Of a stretch of 64,000 nucleotides of DNA, positions 23,931 to 34,708 are shown in pieces. Both the position numbers and the translations under genes were made by a program. The stretch comes from Gymnopilus junonius (taxonomy: Eukaryota; Basidiomycota; Agaricomycetes; Agaricales; Galerinaceae). Positions within the stretch are counted from its first letter, which is position 1. Every line of letters begins with the position of its first letter. The stretch spans positions 207,559-271,558 of the forward strand of contig JADNYJ010000039.1 in assembly GCA_015501075.1 (NCBI GenBank), written 5' to 3'. The notes under the pieces are model-generated. The model worked only from the letters and a program-made list of their open reading frames with translations, was not told where the DNA came from and ran no database searches.

Positions 23931-24186
23931 GGTTTTGATGGCTTTTCAGAGAGATTTGGAAGCGTCGTACGACATAGCTGTCGATGGATTTATAGGATTG
24001 AATGTCGTGGGTGCCGACCAAGACGCATTGCACAGCAGGGCTGCAAGGCTCAGGAAGTCGTAGGAAGCGACAAGCGGCGAACGTTCTGCCATCCCGAGTC
24101 AACATTATCCTCGGTTCTCCCCGGTGTACGAAACACGGTGCTTGGCAACGTCCCTATTACTAAGTATTCAGATAAAAGTGAGGCGT

Positions 24187-24222
24187 TACAGTGCCTTGCA
24201 TATTGTTTTGCAGTGCGAATTT
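24187..24222. repeat. Inverted repeat, left arm (36 bp, perfect)
   Basis: Exact reverse complement of 24504-24539. Inward of the perfect core the arms stay alike for about 25 more bases (both contain ATGACAG-TGATGGTGCC, with one or two differences). Confidence 0.9.
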
Positions 24223-24503
24223 GTGCGCGAACCATGACAGGTGATGGTGCCTCGCTTACCTAAGGCGGCTTGGCTGATGCCGAATCCGGCGCCGCTCCCC
24301 TGCCTCTCAGCAGTCGCATTTCTACCCGAAAAAATTTTGCATTTAGTTTTAAATTTAAGACTTCTGAAGCACCCTCAGGGAATTTTTCGCATCGAAGGAG
24401 TAGGTGGGGATGCGCTGCGACGCACTGGACACACACGGCGCTCGCACGGTAGAGTTGCCGAACATGCCGGAAAAGGCACCATCAGCTGTCATCGTTCTCC
24501 CAG

Positions 24504-24539
24504 AAATTCGCACTGCAAAACAATATGCAAGGCACTGTA
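24504..24539. repeat. Inverted repeat, right arm (36 bp, perfect)
   Basis: Exact reverse complement of 24187-24222; the spacer between the cores is 281 bp. Confidence 0.9.
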
Positions 24540-24948
24540 GAGCGGACTACCCCGAACATCAAACTACCGTCACTTGAATTTGAATATTTCCCGCCGGCGT
24601 CACCTGTCGCCACGCTGTCCCAATGCCTTGACATAAAGACTGCGGATATCTCTCCGCTGCGTAACCTCGCAACGTGATTTCAATGGCCAATGCTAGTTGA
24701 TTTGTGCCATAAAATCTACCAGCCTCTCCATGCCTCTGGAGTTCAGATTTTCTTGGTGCTGGCTCGTGTTGTCATTCGGCTTATGCCGCGGCCCGCACCA
24801 CCGTCACGCGTCGCGTTTTCACGTGACTACATGGAGCGTGTCAGGCAGGTCACGTTGTCTGCCAAATTCTATTCACCGCACTGACAGTCACAGCGTGTTG
24901 ACCTCCTTGCTTTGCTCTTTCTTTCATCAATCGTTTTCACATTATAGT

Positions 24949-26278
24949 ATGCACCTTACATCGTCGCTAAACCAAAACTCTGAAGGGGACAATGTTCCGA
25001 TTGCAATCTTCTGCTTCGGTGAGCAACGAAAATTTGTACTCGTTACGGAGGATTACCAGGTGAGCAAGATCGCATTGTTTACTAAGAAGTATCTGAAGTC
25101 TTTCGACCTAGGATACCTCAAGAAGGGTGTGCCGAGCATTTAAGATAGCAGAAGACGCGAAAATCTCGCTCCAGACGTCTACATTTGAAGTTTGCAAGGA
25201 AAAGGACACGGTGATCGATGAGAGCGCCTATCCGCTTATGTGGAACGCACTGGAGGAAGTTCGTGTCATTATTGATGAAAGTACAGAAGGTCAGACAATT
25301 TACCTTGGTGCATCTTCTCGTTGCCTCATTTGATCCACTTCACGGCTTCAGGACAGACCCAAAAGCCCAGATTGCGAAACGTCAGCGAACCTCTCCCTAC
25401 ACCGGCTGAGACTCCGTCAAATACACAATCTGATAATGACGTTTATCACCATTCTCTCCTTGAGACATCTGCCCGTAGTGGGTCTGTGATCACCCCTAAA
25501 AAGGGCGAGGAAGACAAGAACTACGAGTTCGCTGAAGAATTTCTTCCAGGAGAGGAGCACGAAGATATCTATGAATCTCGAGAGATAAAGCAGACAAAGA
25601 AGGTGCCCCAAGACAGGGAACCAAGTACATCCAAAATCCATATTAAATTCAAGCCCGCAATCACATCAAACGCGGCTTCTCCTTTGACCCATGTTGGTAA
25701 GATCGATTTCGGAAATTGTACTAAATACACTAGTTCATGAATTTGTTAACAGATATTATACCCCGAGTGAAGAAGGAAAAGATGGCACAGCCGATCCTGT
25801 CTCGCACTCAAGGCAAGTGTCTCCTGTCATACCCTTTCTCGTTCTTTGCAACTGGCGTATCCCTGCGCTTCTAGAAATCCCAAAGCAGGATGGTCTGAGA
25901 ACGCGCTCAGAGGTCCCCGATCTGCCTGCGTCAGACGATCCTCGATTTGAAATTGTCATTACAGGACCCGATAATTCATCTGCGCACTTCAAAACACGCG
26001 GAAAACATCCAGTGAGGAAAGTTTTGGCGGCGGCCTGCAAGACCTTCGGGATTAAGTATGAAAGGTCAGTAATCAATACCATCTATGATGCCATTAATTT
26101 AACGGGATAATGCAGTGCGCACCTCGTTCTCGTCCTGTCCTTTGACGAGGATGAGGGGTTACAAACCCACCACTTCGTATGCCCACCTGAGGACACGATG
26201 TCAAAGTGTGGCGTGAACTCGGATTCAAAGTTGTTCATCAAGGTAGACGAAGACGATGAGAATGACAACTCAGACTAG
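24949..26278 (+). CDS. Protein of unknown function with acidic/disordered middle and a compact C-terminal domain
   Basis: Not recognised. The exon chain is MHLTSSLNQNSEGDNVPIA to DYQ, then DTSRRVCRAFKIAEDAKISL to TIYLG, then a long charged, Ser/Thr/Glu/Lys-rich segment (PTPAETPSN, KKGEEDKNYEFAEEFLPGEE), then IIPRVKKEKMAQPILSRTQ. Next come about 95 residues that look folded (RFEIVITGPDNSSAHFKTRG, KVLAAACKTFGIKYE, LVLVLSFDEDEGLQTHHFV, SKLFIKVDEDDE), ending NDNSD at a TAG at 26276-26278. The alternation of strands and one helix in that part is reminiscent of a ubiquitin/SUMO-like beta-grasp fold; this is only an impression. The fourth intron has a GC donor (CAAG|GCAAGT), a standard minor class. 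The ATG at 24949 is the simplest start. Confidence 0.6.
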
Positions 26279-26448
26279 CTTGCAGTCAGGTATCATTTTG
26301 TCATAAAGTCATTGAATCATTGGATGCTATATACTCTATACAACTATAAGTATGATTTGGTAATACAGTGGGCAACGGTAAGTATCGGCGGCGTGAATCT
26401 GGATAGTAATACATACATTGGAAGTAGCGTAGGATATTTTGTCTATAA

Positions 26449-27852
26449 TTATTCCGTCTCCGAACCACTTTCAGGATTAGGCATATGTAGCTTTTCTTCT
26501 GTCTCCACGTCAAAACGGGAAGATGCCTCTTGCGAGGCATGCCAGCTGCTATAGGAGCTTTCAAAAGAAGGTTCCAAAAGCTCCCCTTGACGGCTTGATG
26601 GGCAAGAAGAAAGGTCTGAGATCTCAGTCAGAGTAAGGTGAGCAGGGGAATCAGAGCAATAGGAAGAAGTGCATGAACACGGCATTGATTCCAAGGGGTC
26701 TTCTGGACTTCGGGCTCTCTCAATCCGAAGTAACCAGGGGACCCAACGAACGAGGCAAGTCGCAACAACCGGCAGGTTGCTGAGGAATAGAGAAAGGGCA
26801 GTCTATATAGATTGACGGTTAACTTCATTCAGACAGGGCGTAATAATACGCTGGTACCTACCTGAATATTATACAACCCAGCTTTGATAAGAATAGAATG
26901 ATAACCCATAGATACAGCGTGGGTGTCCATGATGATGAGAAAAATGATGGTGTATAACAAAATAATGACACTGGCGAAAATGACTATAGTGGCGAGCCGA
27001 AATTCGATGACAGAGAGCTTCAATCGCCAAAGGAGTACCGATGAAAAGATGATCAACAGGATGTCCGTTGCTAAAGACCCTAGGGAAGATTATTAGTTTG
27101 CGAGTTGTAAAATGGGAACTCAAAGTCCCAAACGTGCTTACCGGCGAAAAGAAATATATTCCTTACATAAAACCCTCCTGCACCCTGCATACAACCTTCA
27201 AATTCATCTTGGTCGAGTAGAGCAGAAGAGACGTTGCATGTTGCTATTGTAACCACAACCGCAGCGAGACTAAGAACCGTTATCATGGAGATAGGGATAA
27301 ACGACCATTTGCGTGCTGGATGCTCTGGAGGGAACATTCTGGCTAAGCACAGTGTAAGGACTGTCCTTGTGCCCCTAAAATGTTGTTCAGACAATTCGAA
27401 TTTGGTCAGAATTAAAACGACGCGCACCACCAAACCAGAACGCCAGGCAGAGTCGCTAGCCAATAAGAGTCGAAGATCGCATCTCCGGATGACATATCGT
27501 CGTCGTCTCTCTCGAGGCCTGCTATCCCAAGCAGAGGTTTACCAACTCAAAGAAAGACAAAATGAAATGAAAAATATACTCGGCTGACAAAAACCCCAGC
27601 AGAAAACGACCCAATAAGCCAAATTGAACACCAACGGGATGAATAGGATGTAATCATCCCACCAGGTTTTGCGCAAGCGAAAGCGATGGACGAGACGAAG
27701 GACGGTAGTTAAAACTGCAATTGCATGCAAAGTAATGATTGACACTGGCCATTAACAGTATGAGGTAAGTAACTCAGGGAAGAATTAGTAGACATGGGCG
27801 TCGTACCTTTCCATCCCAAGTACGATTGCGGTGGGAGAACCAATGGGCTCAT
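26449..27852 (-). CDS. 7-TM rhodopsin-like fungal membrane protein, paralogue C
   Basis: Starts MSPLVLPPQSYLGWK at 27852, a phase-1 intron, then VSIITLHAIAVLTTVLRLVHR and RKTWWDDYILFIPLVFNLAYW. Differs from A and B by an acidic insert before the third helix (LERDDDDMSSGDAIFDSYW). It continues GTRTVLTLCLARMFPPEHPA, a helix SMITVLSLAAVVVTIATC, an extracellular loop with Cys (DEFEGCMQGAGG), the helix pair AGSLATDILLIIFSSVLLW and onward, and a tail with LTLTEISDLSSCPSS, ending ESGSETE at a TAA at 26449. No stop or frameshift seen. Separated from A and B by a plus-strand gene, but with the same intron plan. Confidence 0.77.
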
Positions 27853-28703
27853 CGGAACCGCTCAGCTGAATATTCGAGTTGCCAGCGGTTCCAATTTGAA
27901 AGCGGAGAGTCAGGAAAAGAAGAACGGTCTTGCCCGGGCGACGTCGATTTATGGAGCATGGTCAAAACTGCGCAAATTCGCACCACTATTGGCGGAATTA
28001 TTCTGAGCAGCCATTGATCATGACAAACCCTTCCAAAGAAGCAATCCCAGGGTCGAGAAAGCGAGAGAACATGCACACCAATGACGACACGATGGGTGAA
28101 AAAAGAACAGCTATTGCAGGATTGCTAATATTATGTGCTGATAGCTTTGCGCTCTCAGTAAACTAATAATTAGACAATCTTCAGAGCTTTCGACGCATAG
28201 CAGGAATGCGGCGATCCTGAAGGTCAAGGCTGAACATTCACAGGAATACATGTTATGTAACTCCTCCTGAGTCCTGATTACGGCAAGGTCCCCGCTTGAC
28301 ACAGGGATTGGGATTGAGTAGGGTGCCATGGGAAAGCTTTTGGAATTCATAATAAGCATTCCCAGGTTTTTATCCATATGAATTAGACGGTGCGCCGGTG
28401 CGGATTGTCGTTGATTCCCCGGAACCCGCCACGAGTACCAAGCAACCAAGTCGGCATAGAAATCCCAGCGGAACCATGCAAAAAGGGCGCAACGAGGAAA
28501 AAGTACTTGGGAGTCGGAGGAAATGGGTGGGTTTCAAAGTCTAAATATGTACGAAGACTGAGCTAGATAAAGGCCAAAGACTAAGGCAGGCCAATCGCTG
28601 TCCATTGAAGGGTTTAATAAATTATTCTATAGATTAATTTTCTGAACTTTTTGAAAGCGAGGTTGAAAGTATCCCACGTATGATGTGAAGTGGTTCTAGA
28701 AAA
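27853..28703. other. Intergenic between 7-TM paralogues C and D
   Basis: Promoter side of C. No gene-like frame on either strand. Confidence 0.45.
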
Positions 28704-29935
28704 CTATGAGGATTGCGAGCGTTCGGAATCGAAGAAGTTGGATATCGAGATCTCAGTCAAAGTAAGGGCAGTTGGAGTTGGACTAAAGCAGGTGCATTGT
28801 TGTGAATGACCTCGAGCAGTGTCTTCACTGCTCACCAGTTCTGGGCGTTCAAGCTTGTAATATCGGAGAATTGCTTGATAAAAACACGTTGAAACAACTG
28901 CTAGGTTGCAAACAAAAAGGGAGATGGCAACCTACGGAGGCCATAAATCAATGATAAGTGGCTTATTGATGTCAGTTAAATTTCACCTCAATATTCTGAA
29001 GACCGGCAATGATGATTGTGGAGTCTGTCCCTAGAGACACCATATGATTGTTGTTGAGAATGGCGAAGACCACCGCATACATGAGCGTCAGAGCGCTTCC
29101 AGAGAATACCAATAAGATGATTATACGCTCTCTTCGTGGAAGTTTAAGTCGCCGAAAAAGGATGGTTGGGGAAAGAATGAGCAACGCATCGCTGGTGAAA
29201 TCCTCTATGTACTGACGGTAAGGTTCTTGTCCCTGCTAAAGGCATGGAAGACGCACCAGCAAAGATATATAATGTTCGAACCGGAAAGCCATTCGCACCT
29301 TTTGTGCAGTCATTCGCGTTTTCGACAATGAGCAACCCAGTGATCGGTGGCATGTTAGTGCAGAAACGAGAAGACAGCTGATGCCAGAGACAATCATGAC
29401 AACGACGAGGACGAATGACCATAGTCGTGCAGCGTGTTTTTTGGGGAATAATCGAGCGAGGGAAAGGGAAAGGGCTATTCTGGTGGACCTGAATTTAACA
29501 ACGCTTGACATCGACTAACCCAGGAGAAGAGGAAGAGACGGCATACCAAAGAATGGTCATGAAAGGTATAGTAGATAACCAGTATGACCTTGAAACTCTG
29601 GATGCAAGTGACGTTGTGTCGCCTGATCACATTGTTAATTTAATGAAATATAAGCCAAGCACGGACTGACCTCGACGACGAAATTGAACCCAAAAGAGAG
29701 GACAATAGACAGCCTCTAAAACCAGAGGAATGAAGACAATATAGTCATCCCACCAAGCTCGACGGATCCGAATGCGATGAGCAAGACGGTAAATTGCAGA
29801 GCAAATTGCTAGGGCTTGGAGAACGGTAACTGAAACTGGAAAAACCAGTATATTTACATGATTCCCATCACAACCATGATAGACTTGGTAGGTACCTTTC
29901 CATCCCAGATAGGACTGTGGAGGCAATGTCCCCAT
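28704..29935 (-). CDS. 7-TM rhodopsin-like fungal membrane protein, paralogue D, with an apparent frameshift
   Basis: Starts MGTLPPQSYLGWK at 29935 (after two upstream bases that would give another, wrong-frame ATG). It has VSVTVLQALAICSAIYRLAHR, RRAWWDDYIVFIPLVLEAVY and STRIALSLSLARLFPKKHAA, then a helix ending SCLLVSALTC. The expected following loop (PPITGLLIVENANDCTKGAN) is present but one base out of frame; the break is at the GG at 29349-29350, and no intron fits. The rest is normal: EDFTSDALLILSPTILFRRL, further helices, and the tail with LTLTEISISNFFDSERSQSS, ending at 28706-28704. Either a recent 1-bp loss or a consensus error; otherwise it aligns with B and C. Confidence 0.68.
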
Positions 29936-30856
29936 AGCATGAGGTCAATTTGAATGGCCGTACCTCAGCTTTAAGAGCACAGAAAGACAGCAAAGGTTGG
30001 GAAGGTGAAATTAAAGGATGGTGGGGATGAGACGATGAGATATTATATCATTTGGCTGACGGTGTGAATGTGAAGAATATACTTAAGCCAGGGCAATCTA
30101 AACGTCACGGTTACTAAAGCGGTAAGCCGTGGGCGGACGTCGAAAGAAGCCCTTGATGAAATGTGAGTGAGTACTCAAGCATGTGTCGGAACATTTATTT
30201 AAGAGTAGGGAGATCGGAGCAAATTCGGTTTCCATATTTCTAGAAGAAATAGAGCAACTCTCAGCCCGTAATGCCAAAGCACTTTTGAGCAGGATTATAT
30301 GAGATGATGGCGATACTGTTGGGAATTAGGGAAGACTGGAGGAGAGGAAAACTTCGGTTTGGCATCAATAAACTGAGAAATTGTCCAGGATCAAGATTCA
30401 AATTGATTCCTAGTTTGACAAAAGATCAGCAGGTCACGAGATGTCCGGACTGTTACGGATCCGGGATTACTGAGTCCAAACTTCTCCACCACTTCCATGA
30501 GATATCCTAGAGATATCCTGCAGAGCAGACAAGTATGCTTTTGGTCGGCTTCAGAAATATTTGAAAGGTGAGTATCCTTTCTAGTCACTTCAAGTTGCTA
30601 ATGTGTCCTCTAAATCTTCCAGAACAACCGGTTAAGCTTGACTCGAGCTGAAACGTTCTGTTTATATCCACCTCGAGGTCAGAATGAGCTCACTTCAGTT
30701 CCATACTTCATGTACTGACGATGTTTAGAACCTTGTACAACGTGAGAGACGTCAGTTCGCCGTGGTACGGTGTGCCGCAGCCTTAAGAACATCGACAGCT
30801 GTCACGTTCTTCCTTCAGTTACTTCTTCTTCGCAAGGTCCCCAAAGTACTTGAAAC
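29936..30856. other. Divergent intergenic region (7-TM D / PFF1)
   Basis: About 920 bp with presumably two promoters; no coding sequence recognised. Confidence 0.5.
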
Positions 30857-33800
30857 ATGGGGTTCACTTCAAAAGCAGCGTCTGTCGTGGGATATAGAGT
30901 CTTCCCTGTATCTATTTTGGCCTCTCTAACCTACTTGGCCATATTCATCGCTTTATTCGTGACGGACACTCTTCCAACCGTTCCAGCTCCAGGAAAGCAA
31001 GGAGGATTAGATCTGAATGATGCTACGAGGACCTAAATCATGTATGTGGTTTATAATTATTTCGCAATGCTCTCGTATGTGACCTTTTTCTAGATAACGG
31101 CCCATCCACATCCATACAATTCGCATGCAAATGACCGGGTTCGACATTATATACTGTCACGCCTCACTCCTCTGTACGAAAAATACCCCCACGTTCACCT
31201 AAGTGACGACCTTGTCAGCAATGGCTCATGGGCGGAGCCTCGCCAGGGTGTCTATTTCGAAGGCACAAATATTATCGTCAAAATTGATGGAACCTCAGGA
31301 AGAGATGATGGCGCCGTATTGTTTTCGGCCCATTACGATTCAGTGTCGACAGCACCCGGAGCGACGGATGACGGAATGGGTGTTGCCACCCTGCTTCAGC
31401 TCATTCAGTTGTTTGCAAAAACTCCCATGAAAAGGACTGCCATATTCAATATCAACAACGGAGAAGAAGACTGGTTGAACGGTGCTCATGCGTAAGCTGA
31501 CTGGATTTTTACAACTGGTCTTTAATTTATGATTTCTTGACCAGATTTCTGGAACATCCTTGGTCTAATTTTACTGATACATTCCTCAACCTGGAAGGAG
31601 CAGCAGCGGGAGGGTGAGCAACATTATTCTTTTTCATACACATTGCCTGAACTGCAGTATCAGTCGCCCAATACTCTTCCGTGCAACATCAACCTCGCCT
31701 GTGCGGGCCTTTCGCAATCTAAAACTCGTCCCTCACCCACATGCAAATGTCCTCTCGTCTGACGCATTTGCTCGAGGTCTGATCCCGTCTGGCACCGATT
31801 TTGAGGTGTACGCCAAACCTGGACCGAATGGTGGGATGGCCGGCCTCGATGTGGCGTTCTACAAGGGCAGGAGCAAATACCATACGAAGTACGATGCGGT
31901 TCAGTACACTTTGGGCGGGAAGAAGAGTCTATGGAGTATGATGGAAGTGGCCAGAGGAGTCGGGATTGGTCTACTTGAGGCTCCATTTGATGACCAGCCA
32001 GCGGTCTCTGACGTAAATGATGACCCAGTGTACTTTGATCGTAAGCTCGGTGCACCGCTTTGTATAGCCAGCTACTAACAATTTGTCCAACAGTATTCAG
32101 GGCGTTTGTAGTTGTATTTCCACTAGCGAAGCTGCTGACTTTCGACATCGTCACCCTTATCGTTGGCCCGATTTTGCTGATCCTACTCCTTGTTTGCGAA
32201 AAGGTGATCTTTGGCCACCGTCGGGAATCGGATGCCATTCTAGAGTCGGAAGAGTCACCCATCGTACCATCTGATATCCAGTCACCGTCTACCGAACACC
32301 CGCATCTGCGATTTTTTAGTCGTAATTTATCCTCCAGATCTTATACAGATGACGAACACCCCAATCCACGACATGCTCGGATTTCAGCAACTCATCCTGT
32401 TTTCACTTGGCTCAAGGCCATTTGGAGACATACCAAGTTTTGGATCTCACTGATCGTTGCATTTGGTTTGCAGATTCTCCTCATATGGGCTTACGTAGTC
32501 CTGAATCCTTTCGTGAGTCTCCTCTTGGTCCAGTACTCTAGAACTTGCTAACGTTGCACAACTTTTCCAGGCAGTATACTCGTCACCATACGTCATCCTC
32601 CTTTCATTGTCAAGCCTTGCATACCTTACCCTAGTATTCCTCCTTACACTTCCGTCGTCCCTGCCTTTCTACAAAGGGATGATCCATCCCACGCCCGATC
32701 ACTGGGTGCTACATCCTGCGCTGCAGCAGAAGCACACCATCTTCTTCCATCTGTACGCCTTCTCCTGGATCCTACTCGTCCTCGCTACTCTCGGGATCAC
32801 GCAACTCCATCCTGGCTTGGGCGGAGGGTATCTGGTTAGCATATGGAGTGCTTGCATCGGCGTTGCCTGCATACTCGGCTCCATTGAAGGACTCGTCTCT
32901 TCGCCTGCTTGGAAAGCCAAGGAGGAGCCGGAAGATCTGGAAGGAGAAGAAGAGAATGCTGATCCTCGCAGGACTCATCGGCCACCAGAAGACTCAAATG
33001 AGACGACACCGCTTATGTGGCGCGGGCCAGGAGGAGATCAGCACCGTCAACGCATTCATGTTCACGACGAAGAAGTTGAAGGTGGAGGTCTCAGGACGTG
33101 GTGGTGGATCCCGCAGTTCTTGATATCCGTTCCAATCCCGGTCATCTTATTTGGCCACGTTACCATGTTACTGCTGGACTCCGTACCACAGACATTGGCT
33201 GATGGTGCTTCAGCCTGGAGTGGTGAGTGGTCTTCCATGTTTTGTCTCGATTTATTCATAATCAATTGTTCTCGCTAGTTTATATCCTCACCTCACTTTG
33301 CGGGGTTCTGCTGATCGTTCCGCTCATGCCGTTCGTGTACAAATTGCGGCCTGCTCGGCTGCTAACGACACTGGTCTTCCTAATATTCTTGGCCTCAACT
33401 CTCTATGCTCTGATCGCCTTCCCTTTCTCTGTGGAGTCGCCATTGAAGGTCTACTTCCAACAGCGTGTAGCACTCCCGGAAGGATCTGTATTTTCTCATT
33501 CCTCGAAGTCAGGAGATTTCTGGGCTGGGCCGAATGTCACGACCACCCTCACCGGACCCCAACGTTACATCATGAAGAAATTGATCCCTCGTCTTCCGTC
33601 CGCTCAAAACAAACCTGTCGCGTGCTCTGGCGACCCTAGGAAACACGGACTTGTCACCTGCGAATGGGAAAGTGGCCCTAGAATGAAGCCTATTCCTGGA
33701 TCACTCAAGTCGTCACGAGCAGGTGAATGGAGGCAAGACGAGTTTTTCAAAGCCAACGTGGTGTGGTCTGAGTCTCGCTCATCTGCCCGAATAAGGGTCA

Positions 33801-34336
33801 AGGGACGGAACACTCGCTCTTGTAGACTTTATTTTGAGAGCTCGCCCATTTTCCATTATGTCGTCCGAACAGAAGATGATGAAGATGACGACATGGAAGA
33901 TGCAAAGGCTATCCAAGACGTCGACCGATTTGATAATGAAGGTGGTAATATGCAAGCGGGTTGGAACGTTCCGCCCGGAGGTATCAACCAGCTGAGACTG
34001 TTCAGCAGAACTTGGGAGAAAGGGTTCAGGGCTGATATCAGCTGGTCCAACAGTACAGGATACGACGCTGGGCATTCTTCATCGGGCTTGCGTGGGCGGA
34101 TTGCTTGTGAATGGGCTGAATATGAAAGCGCCACGGTAGATAACGGCATGAGCCTCGGGGATGGTCAGCAGGTAACATTACCGGAGACGGATGATGGTAT
34201 CAAGGAGAGAGCGAAGATTCCAGCGCTGGAGGAAGTGCTTTCCTTCCTCCCTGACTGGGCGGTAGTGTCAAAGGCATCGGATGGTCTGGTTGAGGTATAT
34301 GTCCCCTTCGAGGTTGGCGATTTGTTTGAATCTTAA
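30857..34336 (+). CDS. PFF1: Vacuolar membrane Zn-metalloprotease, M28 family (PFF1-like), with a 1-base frameshift
   Basis: Peptidase with an M28 domain facing the vacuole lumen and several membrane helices. Exons: 30857-31041, 31094-31491, 31545-31613, about 31658-32040, 32094-32512, 32571-33222 and 33279-34336. An N-terminal anchor (VFPVSILASLTYLAIFIALF) precedes the zinc sites: SAHYDSVSTAPGATDDGMGV (His, Asp), NINNGEEDWLNGAHAF (Glu pair) and SKYHTKYDAVQYT (His). Then several membrane helices (for example LTFDIVTLIVGPILLILLLV) and a large lumenal C-terminal domain ending VGDLFES. Problem: in exon 1 the frame from the ATG meets a TAA right after LDLNDATRT, while the bases just before the first donor read YEDLNH one frame over and join ITAHPHPYNSHAND perfectly. 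One base is missing near 31023. All other junctions keep frame. Confidence 0.88.
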
Positions 34337-34708
34337 ATAACCATTTCTTGGACTACTCATGGACCTTCGATTTGAACAATCTGGGCCGAAATTACCTCAT
34401 GTTGTATTTTATGTATGTATAATGACGAGAAGTATCCTTGAGGATTTTGGCTTTTCTCCTTTTGTTCTCCTTATGCTCTGAGATGTTGTTGATGAACTGG
34501 ACATTCCACAACCGTTAAATATATTATAGGAGTGTAAGAGCCGAAATTTCAAGGCAACTATCCATCGCGGGGATAATTTCAATAATGTTTTGATTATTGC
34601 GCTTCAGAATGTTTCCATCCTTCACGTATCTGGATAGACGTCTGGATATCGGCTTCTAACTTTGGCCCGATTTTTTGCCAGACTATAAAAAAGGTTTGAA
34701 TCTTTTAT
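34337..34708. other. Intergenic, 3' ends converge
   Basis: Space between the PFF1 stop and the truncated F-box gene. The missing C-terminal half of the F-box gene is not found here. Confidence 0.5.

Larger units (their letters stand above)
23931..24948. other. Divergent intergenic region containing a long inverted repeat
   Basis: Lies between 7-TM paralogue B (minus) and the unknown gene starting at 24949 (plus). It contains a 36-bp perfect inverted repeat (24187-24222 and 24504-24539) whose similarity extends imperfectly inward. Each arm, read in opposite directions, encodes the same peptide, IRTAKQYARHC, so it may be a duplicated and inverted exon fragment. Near 24806-24832 there is a CACGTG close to ACGC/TCGCG motifs. 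Confidence 0.5.
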
